Origin: an uncultured Atopobium sp.
GTDB taxonomy: Bacteria; Actinomycetota; Coriobacteriia; Coriobacteriales; Atopobiaceae
Assembly: GCA_900555335.1 (NCBI GenBank)
Contig: USKU01000009.1
Span: 1 to 24,171 of the forward strand
Length of the DNA: 24,171 bases
Reading direction: 5' to 3'
The translations under genes and the position numbers were made by a program. Below, piece by piece: positions 6,603 to 16,813 of the stretch (its first letter is position 1; each line of letters starts with the position of its first letter). A model generated the notes under the pieces. It ran no database searches. It had not been told where the DNA came from and saw nothing but the letters and a program-made list of their open reading frames with translations.

Positions 6603-6666
6603 TTCTCAACATTATTCGCTGAAAGTTATCAACATTCCTCTATACTAGGTGTCCCAATTTTCAACA
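6603..6666 (+). promoter_or_regulatory. Three DnaA-box-like 9-mers upstream of dnaA
   Basis: In the 83-base gap before dnaA, three same-direction 9-mers are seen: TTCTCAACA (6603-6611), TTATCAACA (6626-6634) and TTTTCAACA (6658-6666). All share TTnTCAACA, differing from canonical TTATCCACA at position 6. They are probably binding sites for DnaA in origin function and self-control. Confidence 0.65.
6619..6646 (+). promoter_or_regulatory. Likely dnaA promoter with a DnaA box in its spacer
   Basis: The -10 TATACT is at 6641-6646 with a weak -35 CTGAAA at 6619-6624, 16 bases apart. The 9-mer TTATCAACA at 6626-6634 sits between them, so bound DnaA would block polymerase. Self-repression is a known feature of dnaA promoters elsewhere. 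Confidence 0.55.
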
Positions 6667-6682
6667 TTTTGATTGGACACGT

Positions 6683-8212
6683 ATGGATGCATCAATTGAT
6701 TCAGACGCAGTAGCTCTGTGGCAAGACGCAATTGACCTCTTGGTTGAAGAGAATCAGCCAGAGGCTTTTATCGCTATGTTGAGAACCTGCACTCCAATTA
6801 AAGTTGAAGATAACGCACTGTGTGCTGAAACATCAATGCGCTTGGCATATAACCGTATCCTTAAGAATCTTCCGATTGTTGAGAGATGTCTTTCGGCAGC
6901 AGCCTTTGAAGACATTATTTTAAGCCTTACTCTTACAAAGTCTTCTACTCCTGTTACCACTACTTCCACAATGACTCCTCAAGAGTTCAATGCTTGGAAG
7001 CAAAAAACTGCGCCTATAAAAGCAGTTGTTCCAGAGCAGATTCAAGATTTTGAATCCCAGGAACAAAGCCTTGAAGAATTAAAACAGCAGACCTTAAAGC
7101 GTCGTAAGAGTAATCCTCTTTATGAAGAGACATCTTTCAATTCAAACCTCACGTTTGATCGCTTTGTTGTTGGTGATGAGAATGAGCTTGCACATCAGCA
7201 TGCATTAAATGTTGCAAATGACGCAAAAGGTAAGGCAAACCCACTGTTTATTTACGGTGCAAGCGGCCTTGGAAAAACTCACCTTCTACGTGCGGTTCAA
7301 AACTATATCAACTCTGAAGATATCGAACGTGTTTGTGTTTACAAAGATGCAGATGCCTTTGTTGATGACTACGTAAATGCAGTTCGTAAAAACGCGTCAG
7401 GAAACGCGGCAACAGAGCTTAGTAATAACTACCAAAACATTGATGTTCTTATCATCGATGATGTCCAAAAACTTGCTGGTAAAGCAGGTACTATTAACTT
7501 CTTCTTCAATATTTTTAACTCTCTTATTGATAGAGGTAAGCAGATTATTCTTGCCGCAGATAGAACACCTGCTCAGCTTGGTATGGGATCTGACGGCTTT
7601 GATGATCGTATTACTTCTCGCATGAGTGGTGGCATCGTTATTGGTATTGAGTCTCCAAGCTACGAGATGAAACTCAATCTTATTCATGTCTTCTGCGACC
7701 GCGCATTTAAAGAAAGAAATTCTTCTCTTTCTGCAGACGATTTGCCAGAGGACATCCGTCGTTACATGGCTGACAAGGCTGGTCAAAGTATTAGAACGCT
7801 TGAGGGCTTCTGTAATCGCTGTGTAACTGGTCAGATTAAAGCAAAAGAATCTGGCACAAATATTAAACAGGAAGAAATCGATAAGATTGCAGACACGCTC
7901 TGGCGTCGCGTTTCAAAGACCGTAAATATCGAGAAGGTCCAAGAAGTTGTAGAAAATATCTATGGCATTAGTCATCGAGATATTGTTGGTAACAAGAGAA
8001 ATAAAGAGATTGCAGAACCTCGTCACGTTGCAATTTATCTTGCTCACGACCTTTGCCAATACACACTGGTAAATATTGGTAAGCATTTTGGTGGAAGAAA
8101 ACACGCAACTATTTTGCACAGCATTGAGGTAATAGAAGAGAGAATCAAAGAAGACAAAAGTTTCTATGATCAAATTTCTCAACTCAAGAAGACTATCCTT
8201 GAACAAAGTTAG
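6683..8212 (+). CDS. dnaA: Chromosomal replication initiator DnaA, with an unusual DNA-recognition helix
   Basis: A 509-residue protein with the four-domain DnaA layout: N-terminal interaction domain (about 1-90), a variable linker, AAA+ ATPase (about 150-375) and a C-terminal DNA-binding domain. Walker A is GASGLGKTH (192-200), and Walker B is VLIIDDVQKLAGK with DD at 259-260. Sensor 1 lies near LAADRTP (290-296), and DDRITSR at 307-313 carries the conserved arginines. The DNA-binding signature, GGRDHTTV in most bacteria, reads GGRKHATI (470-477). By alignment to E. coli, Asp433 becomes K473, His434 stays H474, Thr435 becomes A475, Pro423 becomes V463, Gln408 becomes H448, and Arg399 is kept as R439. 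The ribosome-binding site is weak, so translation may be limited. It opens the dnaA-dnaN-recF-dciA-gyrBA block. Confidence 0.96.
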   Translation: MDASIDSDAVALWQDAIDLLVEENQPEAFIAMLRTCTPIKVEDNALCAETSMRLAYNRILKNLPIVERCLSAAAFEDIILSLTLTKSSTPVTTTSTMTPQEFNAWKQKTAPIKAVVPEQIQDFESQEQSLEELKQQTLKRRKSNPLYEETSFNSNLTFDRFVVGDENELAHQHALNVANDAKGKANPLFIYGASGLGKTHLLRAVQNYINSEDIERVCVYKDADAFVDDYVNAVRKNASGNAATELSNNYQNIDVLIIDDVQKLAGKAGTINFFFNIFNSLIDRGKQIILAADRTPAQLGMGSDGFDDRITSRMSGGIVIGIESPSYEMKLNLIHVFCDRAFKERNSSLSADDLPEDIRRYMADKAGQSIRTLEGFCNRCVTGQIKAKESGTNIKQEEIDKIADTLWRRVSKTVNIEKVQEVVENIYGISHRDIVGNKRNKEIAEPRHVAIYLAHDLCQYTLVNIGKHFGGRKHATILHSIEVIEERIKEDKSFYDQISQLKKTILEQS

Positions 8213-8265
8213 TGTTTAAAACCTGTTAGTAAGGTGTTAATTGATGAAGAGAAGTAATGGTTTGT

Positions 8266-8402
8266 TGTTGAGAGTTTAAGAGGGGGAGTTTTACTTTGTT
8301 TATGAATGTCAAAAATAAGCAAACAAATCTGACCTCTAGAAACATATTTCTACCTCTAGAAATGTAAAGCTTTCTTCTTTTCAACATAGCTTATTATTAC
8401 TA
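8266..8402 (+). other. dnaA-dnaN gap: candidate DNA-unwinding element with DnaA-box-like sites
   Basis: The 233-base gap between dnaA and dnaN is AT-rich. It contains CTCTCAACA on the minus strand (8266-8274) and an exact TTTTCAACA on the plus strand (8378-8386). Four bases later comes a run of triplets TTA TTA TTA CTA (8391-8402), whose complement reads as repeated 3'-[A/G]AT-5'. A T-rich stretch follows. This order resembles the DnaA-box, spacer and DnaA-trio arrangement of Bacillus subtilis oriC, which lies in the same gap. This is an inference from pattern and position. Confidence 0.55.
8332..8362. repeat. Alternating TAGAAA/TTTCTA half-site array upstream of dnaN
   Basis: The 11-mer ACCTCTAGAAA occurs at 8332-8342 and 8352-8362, exactly 20 bp apart. 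Between the copies lies the reversed half-site TTTCTA, giving TAGAAA (8337), TTTCTA (8347) and TAGAAA (8357) on a 10-bp pitch with 4-bp gaps. Such helical phasing is typical of operator DNA. It lies about 85 bases before the dnaN start. Confidence 0.7.
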
Positions 8403-8445
8403 CGATATTTTTATTCTTATCTAAGAAATAATAGAAAGGGTCGTC

Positions 8446-9546
8446 ATGAAATTTACCGTAAGTCAATCCGCTCTCCAGACGGCACTTGATATTGTTTCTA
8501 AGGGTATTGGTTCTAATACAACACTTCCTATTCTCTCTGGTATTTACCTCAAAGCATTTAATGGCATGCTTGAGTTACAATCCAGCGACTTAACTATTTC
8601 TATTAAGCATCAAATTGCAGCAAACGTAGAAGAAGAAGGAGAAACAGTTGTTTCTGGAAAGGTTATCCAGAACATTGTTAAAAATCTTCCTGACGCTGCA
8701 ATTACTTTTGAAGGTGGAGAGCGTACGCTTTCTGTAACATGCCAGCGTTCTTCTTTTAGACTTAATACTCTTTCTGCTCACGACTGGGCTCAATTCCCAG
8801 AGTTTGATCTTGAGAAAACTTGTGAGCTCCCAAGCCAGCTTCTATCAACTATGGTTGATAAGGTGTATCGAGTAACTTCTAAAGAAGCTTCTCGTCCTAT
8901 TCTTCAGGGAATTTCTCTTACTGTTGAGGACAATACTATTCGTCTTGTTGCTACTGACTCGTTCCGTCTTGCCGTTTGTGATTCCAACACAGATACTCCA
9001 GCAGGTGAGTCTTTTACTGCAATTATCTCTGGTGAAGTGTTCCATGACGTTCTTTCCATGCGTAGCATGACTGAGAAGGTTTTGATTGGTACTACAGATA
9101 ACCAGGTAGTCTTCCAGTTTGGAAACACTACTCACATCTCTCGTAAGATTGAAGGTCATTTCCCTGACTATAAGCAGCTACTTCCTACGTCTTGCACCGC
9201 GTCAGTTGATATCAACGTTGAAGATTTTTCTGCAGCCCTGAAGCGCGTCTCTGTTATTGCACTAGCAAATCCTTCAGTTCGTTTTGATGTTGATGCCGAT
9301 GGTAAAGAAGTTAAGCTCTCTGCATCCTCACCAGATCAAGGTGAGTCTTCCGAGCATATTGAAGCTCAGATTGAGGGAGATTCCCTTTCAATTGCTTTGA
9401 ATTATCACTATGTCTTTGATTGTGTAAATGCTGCTCCTTCTAAGGATCTTCTGCGCCTTGAGCTACAAGGTCCTTCTCAGCCAGCTATTTTCAAATCAAA
9501 CGGCAAGGTTAACTACTTGTATCTTCTGATGCCTGTTCGCCTCTAA
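8446..9546 (+). CDS. dnaN: DNA polymerase III beta subunit (sliding clamp)
   Basis: A 366-residue protein, the usual clamp length. It begins MKFTVSQSALQTALDIVSKG, carries NTTLPILSGI and ASRPILQGI typical of the first two clamp domains, and ends YLLMPVRL, the conserved C-terminal segment next to the binding pocket for clamp-interacting peptides. The clamp forms a ring dimer that tethers polymerase III to DNA. AAAGGG lies 5 bases before the ATG. The upstream gap may hold its promoter and the origin unwinding element. recF follows after 15 bases. Confidence 0.97.
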   Translation: MKFTVSQSALQTALDIVSKGIGSNTTLPILSGIYLKAFNGMLELQSSDLTISIKHQIAANVEEEGETVVSGKVIQNIVKNLPDAAITFEGGERTLSVTCQRSSFRLNTLSAHDWAQFPEFDLEKTCELPSQLLSTMVDKVYRVTSKEASRPILQGISLTVEDNTIRLVATDSFRLAVCDSNTDTPAGESFTAIISGEVFHDVLSMRSMTEKVLIGTTDNQVVFQFGNTTHISRKIEGHFPDYKQLLPTSCTASVDINVEDFSAALKRVSVIALANPSVRFDVDADGKEVKLSASSPDQGESSEHIEAQIEGDSLSIALNYHYVFDCVNAAPSKDLLRLELQGPSQPAIFKSNGKVNYLYLLMPVRL

Positions 9547-9561
9547 TTTGATAGGGGTTGT

Positions 9562-10653
9562 GTGGGACTTAAAGTTGAACATGTTTCGCTGTATAACTTT
9601 CGTTGTTTTTCTTCGAAAGAGATAGATTTATCTGCACAAACTACTATTTTTGTAGGAAAGAACGCTGCAGGTAAGACAAATACTGTTGAAGCACTACAAC
9701 TCCTTACTGCTGGGTATTCATTTAGAAAACCCACACCATCACAGCTCCTTCTTACAGGTACTTCTGAGGCAAAGATAGAGATTTCTCTTACAGGAGATGG
9801 AAGAAAGCTAGAAAATACCTGCACCATTACAGAACGCCGCCGTCAATTTTCAAAGAATGGCAAAAAATGCCAGGCTGCAGATATTTCTGGAACACTGATG
9901 TCGGTACTTTTTAATCCCGATGACCTTTCAATGATTAAAGGTGGCGCATCGTATCGCCGAGAAGAATTTGATGACTTTGGCCGCCAGGCAAATAAAAGCT
10001 ACTTCAAGGTTTTCTCGGCATATACCAAGACAGTTGAACAAAGAAATAAGCTGCTTAAATCTGATTGGCCAGATGAAAATTTGCTTGATGCTTGGGATCT
10101 TTCACTTGCAAGAGGAGGGGCTACGCTTCTTCATGCACGAATTCATTTGTTTGATCGCCTGGCAAAGAAGACATGTGAGATCTACCAGAAACTTTCTGGT
10201 GGAGAACACCTGGAAATGAACTATATTTCTTCAATTGGTAAGGTTTCTCTTGATGCTTCTAGAGAAGAAATCGCGGATCAGTTCTTGAAGGCTTTAAGTG
10301 AAGCTCGCACGGATGATATCCGTCGTCAGCAAAGTACAAAAGGACCTCATCGAGACGACGTTGAGTTTTTAATTGAGGGCAAAGATGCTAGAAATTTTGG
10401 TTCTCAAGGCCAAATTAGAACTGTCGTTTTAGCACTTAAGATGGCAGAAGTTCTCCTTTCAGAAGAAATACTTGGCGAGAAACCCTTGCTGCTTTTAGAT
10501 GATGTTATGAGTGAGCTTGATGAAGACCGCAGAAAAGCCATCATGGAATTTGCATTCCATGACATTCAAACGGTAATTACCACTACAAACCTTGGGTATT
10601 TCTCTGAAGAGGTTTTAGAAAAAGCGCAGATAGTTAGGTTTAGCGATGAATAA
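9562..10653 (+). CDS. recF: DNA replication and repair protein RecF
   Basis: A 363-residue SMC-like ATPase that helps load RecA at single-stranded gaps. Walker A is GKNAAGKTN (32-40), with Ala where many RecF proteins have Gly. The ABC-type signature is GSQGQIRTVVLALKMAEV, and Walker B is LLLLDDVMSELD. The N-terminal VEHVSLYNFRCFSSKEID is typical. The start is GTG at 9562, with AGGGG 4 bases upstream. The gene ends with an 8-base overlap with the next gene, so translation is probably coupled. Confidence 0.96.
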   Translation: MGLKVEHVSLYNFRCFSSKEIDLSAQTTIFVGKNAAGKTNTVEALQLLTAGYSFRKPTPSQLLLTGTSEAKIEISLTGDGRKLENTCTITERRRQFSKNGKKCQAADISGTLMSVLFNPDDLSMIKGGASYRREEFDDFGRQANKSYFKVFSAYTKTVEQRNKLLKSDWPDENLLDAWDLSLARGGATLLHARIHLFDRLAKKTCEIYQKLSGGEHLEMNYISSIGKVSLDASREEIADQFLKALSEARTDDIRRQQSTKGPHRDDVEFLIEGKDARNFGSQGQIRTVVLALKMAEVLLSEEILGEKPLLLLDDVMSELDEDRRKAIMEFAFHDIQTVITTTNLGYFSEEVLEKAQIVRFSDE

Positions 10654-11179
10654 TCAACAAGAAACACCTGCGCGCGGTGGCAATGAAAATGCAAAAGATT
10701 TAATGAGTTCTCTGCTTGGAACCTTCAAAGATTCTAAGAGCATGTCAAAAAATCGTCGTGCCTATCTTGCGTGGGTTGAAGCAAATGGTGAAAGAGAGAC
10801 AGAACATACAACCGGCGTATTTGTTAGAGAAGTTGCTGGTAGAGAGTACCCTGTACTTACTGTCTATGTAGACAATCGTATGTGTATGATTGATTTTCTT
10901 GCACAGAGAGAAATTTATAGAGCCAGGCTCTCAGAGCAAGGCCTGGAGTTCTCAGACCTTGAATTTAAGCTGGACAAATACAATAGACATGCTGATAAAG
11001 AAGCCAACTCATCAGAAAAGCAAGCACAGGGCCAAAAAGAAGAGAAAAAAGATCTTCCAGAACTCACACCAGAAGAGAAATTACAAATTTCTGAGTTAGT
11101 TTCTGGACTTTCTGAGCCACTTAAGTCAACGGCTTATAAAGCGATTGAAGCAAGTTTTAGACAAAAAAAGAGTCTTTAG
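10646..11179 (+). CDS. DUF721/DciA-like protein, putative replicative helicase partner
   Basis: A 177-residue protein overlapping the recF end by 8 bases. Residues about 17-110 resemble the DUF721/DciA fold: a start of short helices, the tryptophan motif AYLAWVEANGE, then VLTVYVDNRMCMIDFLAQREIYRARL, which matches the pattern of a strand followed by a helix that positions the family's conserved residues. A charged Lys/Glu-rich stretch (about 115-140) follows, and a helical C-terminal tail. DciA is the ancestral helicase operator that helps load DnaB in bacteria lacking DnaC/DnaI. The position between recF and gyrB is where actinobacteria keep this gene. Sequence resemblance is moderate, so the function rests partly on position. 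Confidence 0.75.
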   Translation: MNNQQETPARGGNENAKDLMSSLLGTFKDSKSMSKNRRAYLAWVEANGERETEHTTGVFVREVAGREYPVLTVYVDNRMCMIDFLAQREIYRARLSEQGLEFSDLEFKLDKYNRHADKEANSSEKQAQGQKEEKKDLPELTPEEKLQISELVSGLSEPLKSTAYKAIEASFRQKKSL

Positions 11180-11180
11180 T

Positions 11181-11201
11181 CTAATCTGTCACTAATCTGT
11201 C
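11181..11201 (+). repeat. Tandem CTAATCTGTC repeat upstream of gyrB
   Basis: CTAATCTGTC occurs at 11181-11190 and again at 11192-11201, directly after the dciA stop. The 11-bp spacing is about one helical turn. It may be a regulator site for gyrB or part of the dciA mRNA tail; nothing else supports either. Confidence 0.5.
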
Positions 11202-11273
11202 CTTAAATCTCTTTACAGAGCCTCTCAGATACCAAATAATGCTGTTTAAACAATGAAATTTCTCTGTGCCGAG

Positions 11274-13283
<2,010 letters not shown>

Positions 13284-13327
13284 TGGTTTCTCGCTAAATC
13301 ATTAGACAGAAAATGAAAGGGTAACTT

Positions 13328-16108
13328 GTGGCAGACGATAAAAATATGAATGATGATCTTTTTGGCGCAGACGAGGATCAAGGCCTTGATGCACAAAACG
13401 ATATGGATGAAGAATACGAAGATGACGAGGTAGAAGAAGACTCTGACGAGTTTGACCCAGAGACTGGGGAAAATCTCATAACGGGAGAAACTTCACACAT
13501 TATCTCTGATGAAGCTGGTACTCGTCTTGACCTCTCAGACATCCACGGTGGCACGCTTAAGCCAACCGATTTGTCCTCAGAGATGAAGACTTCCTTCCTC
13601 GAGTATTCCATGTCCGTTATTGTTGCTCGTGCACTTCCAGATGTTCGAGACGGTCTTAAGCCTGTTCACCGCCGTATTTTGTACGCAATGAGCGAGGCTG
13701 GCATTACGCCAAACCGTCCACATAAGAAGTCTGCATGGGCAGTCGGTGAAGTCATGGGTAAGTACCACCCACACGGTGACTCCGCAATTTATGACTCCAT
13801 GGTCCGTATGTCTCAGGACTTCTCAATGAGACTTCCTCTGATTGATGGTCACGGAAACTTTGGTTCTATCGACGGCGATCCACCAGCAGCAATGCGTTAT
13901 ACCGAGGCACGTCTTACCAGAAGTGCTATGGAGATGCTGGCAGAGCTTAACAAGAACACCGTTGACCTTCAGTCAAACTATGATGAGTCTTTGACAGAGC
14001 CATCAGTTCTTCCTGCTCGTTTCCCAAATCTTTTGGTTAACGGTTCTTCAGGTATTGCAGTTGGTATGGCCACCAACATTCCTCCTCACAACCTTGGTGA
14101 GGTTACTAACGCTGTCTGCATGATGATTGAGAACCCTGACGTTACCACTGAGGAGCTCATGACCGTTCTACCTGGTCCTGACTTCCCAACAGGTGGCATT
14201 ATTATGGGTACTCAGGGTATCAAGGATGCTTATGAGACTGGTCGCGGTTCTATTACGGTCCGCGCAAAGGTTCACGTTGAGCAGGTCAAGAGCGGTCGCC
14301 AGCGCCTTGTTGTTACCGAGATTCCTTATCAGGTTAACAAGGGCCTTCTTCAGGAGAAGATTGCTCAGGCAGTCAACGAGAAGAAAATTGAAGGCATCTC
14401 CGACATGCGCGACGAGTCAAATCGTAAGGGTATGCGCATCGTCTTGGATCTCAAGCGTGATGCTGTTCCACAGGTTGTTCTGAATAACCTGTACAAGAAG
14501 ACTCAGCTTCAGTCCAACTTTGGCATCATTGACCTGGCCTTGGTTGACGGTGTTCCTCGTACCCTTTCTCTTCGTGAGATTCTTCGTCACTACATTGATC
14601 ACCAGATTGATGTTGTACGCCGTCGTACTGAGTTTGACCTGGACAAGGCACAGAAGCGTGTCCACATTTTGGAAGGCCTTCTGACCGCAGTTGATAACAT
14701 CGATGAGATTGTCCACATCATCCGCAGCTCGCAGGATGATGCTGAGGCAAAGAAGCGCATGAACGAGCGTTTTGGCCTGGATGAGATTCAGGGCGAGGCA
14801 ATCCTTCAGATGCGTCTGCGCCGCCTCACCGGTCTTGCTCGTCAGGATCTTGTCGACGAGATTTCCCAGCTCAGACTCGATATTGCCTACTACGAGGATC
14901 TTCTCGCTCACGAGGAAAAGATTCTGGCTGTTATTGCCGATGAGCTTCGTGAGATTTCCAACCGCTACGCTGACAAGCGTCGTACGCAAATCTCTGACCA
15001 GGATATTCAGAACCTGGACGTCGAGGATCTTATCGCCGAAGAGGATATGGTTGTCACCGTTACTCACGCAGGTTACGTAAAGCGCGTTCCTGTTGAGATT
15101 TATCGCTCTCAGAAGCGCGGCGGCAAGGGTGTTCAGGGCGTCTCTCTCAAAGAGAACGACTTTGTCGAGAATCTCTTTGTTGCATCTACCCACGATTACG
15201 TGCTGTTCTTTACCAACTTTGGTAAGGTGTACCGCCTCAAGGTCCACGAGCTTCCTGTTGGTAACAGAACTACTAAGGGTAGCGCCATCATCAACGTTAT
15301 CGAGACGCTTGCAGAGGGCGAGAAGGTCAAGGCAGTTATTACAACCCGAGACTTCCCAGAAGACAACTACCTGATGTTTGCTACTAAGCAGGGAATGGTC
15401 AAGAAGACAGCAATGTCTGAGTACGACCGTACCCGTAAGGACGGCCTCATTGCCATCAACCTTAAGGATGGCGACGAGCTTGTTAACGTCCGTCGTGTCC
15501 ACCCAGGTGACAAGGTTGTTCTGTGCTCCTCCGACGGTAAGGCAATCCTGTTTGACGAGGCAGAGGCAAGAAGCATGGGCCGCGGTACCTCGGGTGTTCG
15601 TGGTATCACGCTCAAGGGCAATGCGACTATGCTTGGCATGGAGATTACCAACGGCAACGGTGACCTTTTCGTTATTACCGAGAAGGGCTACGGAAAGCGT
15701 ACGGCAATTTCTGAGTATCCAGTTCACAAGCGTGGTGGCCAGGGTGTCTTTACCATCACAATGACGGAGAAGAAGGGTAACCTGGTTGCCTGCCGCGTTG
15801 TTGGTCCTCAGCACGAGATTATGATCATGTCCGAGGAGGGCGTTGTAATCCGCGTCAAGGCTGGCGACATCTCCAAGCTTGGCCGCTCCACTCAGGGCGT
15901 CAAGGTTATGAACCTCTCTGGTACTGACGTTGTTTCTGCAGTTGCTCGTATGGTTGCCAACAAAAAGAAGGCTCCTAAGCACGCAGAGAACCAAGGTATG
16001 CTTGATCTGATGGCAGCAGGCGCTCGCGATGCTGACGAGGCAGAGTCTGTTGACCTCGGAGATGAAGAGGAAGTACTGGACGATTCACTGCTGGATGATG
16101 ACGAATAA
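13328..16108 (+). CDS. gyrA: DNA gyrase subunit A with long acidic N-terminal extension
   Basis: A 926-residue protein. The core aligns with E. coli GyrA with an offset of about 69: the catalytic tyrosine is Y191 (AMRYTEARL), and the quinolone-pocket residues are S152 and D156 ([10 protein letters not shown]), both the usual susceptible forms. The GyrA box QKRGGKG lies at about 595-601 and marks it as a gyrase, not a ParC, followed by the beta-pinwheel repeats. Residues 1-80 are an extra, highly acidic segment (e.g. [18 protein letters not shown]), and the C-terminal tail is also acidic ([15 protein letters not shown]). The start is GTG with AAAGGG 6 bases upstream, 44 bases after gyrB. A shorter start within the extension is possible, but none has a better ribosome-binding site. 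Confidence 0.97.
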   Translation: MADDKNMNDDLFGADEDQGLDAQNDMDEEYEDDEVEEDSDEFDPETGENLITGETSHIISDEAGTRLDLSDIHGGTLKPTDLSSEMKTSFLEYSMSVIVARALPDVRDGLKPVHRRILYAMSEAGITPNRPHKKSAWAVGEVMGKYHPHGDSAIYDSMVRMSQDFSMRLPLIDGHGNFGSIDGDPPAAMRYTEARLTRSAMEMLAELNKNTVDLQSNYDESLTEPSVLPARFPNLLVNGSSGIAVGMATNIPPHNLGEVTNAVCMMIENPDVTTEELMTVLPGPDFPTGGIIMGTQGIKDAYETGRGSITVRAKVHVEQVKSGRQRLVVTEIPYQVNKGLLQEKIAQAVNEKKIEGISDMRDESNRKGMRIVLDLKRDAVPQVVLNNLYKKTQLQSNFGIIDLALVDGVPRTLSLREILRHYIDHQIDVVRRRTEFDLDKAQKRVHILEGLLTAVDNIDEIVHIIRSSQDDAEAKKRMNERFGLDEIQGEAILQMRLRRLTGLARQDLVDEISQLRLDIAYYEDLLAHEEKILAVIADELREISNRYADKRRTQISDQDIQNLDVEDLIAEEDMVVTVTHAGYVKRVPVEIYRSQKRGGKGVQGVSLKENDFVENLFVASTHDYVLFFTNFGKVYRLKVHELPVGNRTTKGSAIINVIETLAEGEKVKAVITTRDFPEDNYLMFATKQGMVKKTAMSEYDRTRKDGLIAINLKDGDELVNVRRVHPGDKVVLCSSDGKAILFDEAEARSMGRGTSGVRGITLKGNATMLGMEITNGNGDLFVITEKGYGKRTAISEYPVHKRGGQGVFTITMTEKKGNLVACRVVGPQHEIMIMSEEGVVIRVKAGDISKLGRSTQGVKVMNLSGTDVVSAVARMVANKKKAPKHAENQGMLDLMAAGARDADEAESVDLGDEEEVLDDSLLDDDE

Positions 16109-16131
16109 GCATTTCAGCTATACGTAATTTG

Positions 16132-16170
16132 AAGAGCTCAAGGGGTAATTCCCTTGGGCTCTTTTCGTTT
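16132..16170 (+). terminator. Rho-independent terminator after gyrA
   Basis: A 13-bp stem (16132-16144 with 16151-16163, one T-G wobble) with a 6-base loop is followed by TTTTCGTTT. It lies 24 bases past the gyrA stop. Confidence 0.85.
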
Positions 16171-16271
16171 ACCGAGAAAATCAGCACGCTAACGGTAGTG
16201 ATTTTTATATAAAAGAAAGTTGCTAGAAAGCGTCCTTAGCAAAAACGCTACGTAGTTCAAGAAAGATTTGA

Positions 16272-16778
16272 TTAAGAGAAATCCTCAGGTGAGACGTCCT
16301 CAATAAACTGACGGAATTCTTCAAGCTCTTGGGCTTGAACGTCCTTCTCGACATCAGTAAAGTCTGGAGCAGCAGCAATTTCCAGAACGCTCTCGTCAGC
16401 AAAGATGGGAGCGTTTGTTCTTACTGCCAGCGCAATTGCGTCTGATGGACGAGCATCCACGTAAATATGCTCTCCCTCTTTAGAGATGAGCTCTATTTGC
16501 GAGAAGAACGTGGTGCCGTGGACGCCAACAATACGCACGCTTTTAATATCTGCGTCCAGAGAATCAAGAACGGAGCGAAGAAGGTCATGCGTGAGCGGTC
16601 TCTGGGTAGACTCTTGATCTATGCCAAGGCTGATAGCAGAGGCTTCAATGTTGCCAATCTTAATAGGTAGGCTGAGCGTGGAGACCCCGCGTGGATCATG
16701 AAGACGCAGGACAATAACGGAAGAGATGGGTCCTCCTCCGACAACAACTGTCTGTATGTCCATACGTTTTAGTGACAC
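16272..16778 (-). CDS. DUF151/BFN (bifunctional nuclease) domain protein
   Basis: A 168-residue protein when begun at the GTG at 16778, which has GGAG 5 bases upstream. The ATG at 16763 is an alternative lacking such a site. The BFN signature is DARPSDAIALAVR at residues 108-120, preceded by a strand-rich region (VRIVGVHGTTFFSQIELI). The family is common in Actinomycetota and Thermotogota; some members have nuclease activity, but the biological role is unclear. The C-terminal 30 residues are acidic (ELEEFRQFIEDVSPEDF). The frame stays open upstream across tRNA-Ile, but that part is an artefact (see rejected items). It is divergent from the tRNA-Ile promoter, with a 27-bp dyad between them. 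Confidence 0.9.
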   Translation of the reverse strand: MSLKRMDIQTVVVGGGPISSVIVLRLHDPRGVSTLSLPIKIGNIEASAISLGIDQESTQRPLTHDLLRSVLDSLDADIKSVRIVGVHGTTFFSQIELISKEGEHIYVDARPSDAIALAVRTNAPIFADESVLEIAAAPDFTDVEKDVQAQELEEFRQFIEDVSPEDFS

Positions 16779-16813
16779 AAAAACTCCAAAAAGCACGCTA
16801 TTTATCAATCTTT

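Noticed and set aside
13780..13800. Fluoroquinolone-resistance changes in gyrA
   Set aside because: The key positions read [10 protein letters not shown], with the Ser and Asp typical of susceptible enzymes.
14417..15994. 525-codon open frame on the minus strand inside gyrA
   Set aside because: It is antisense to the conserved gyrA frame and its composition follows the codon bias of gyrA. There is no ribosome-binding site or family resemblance.
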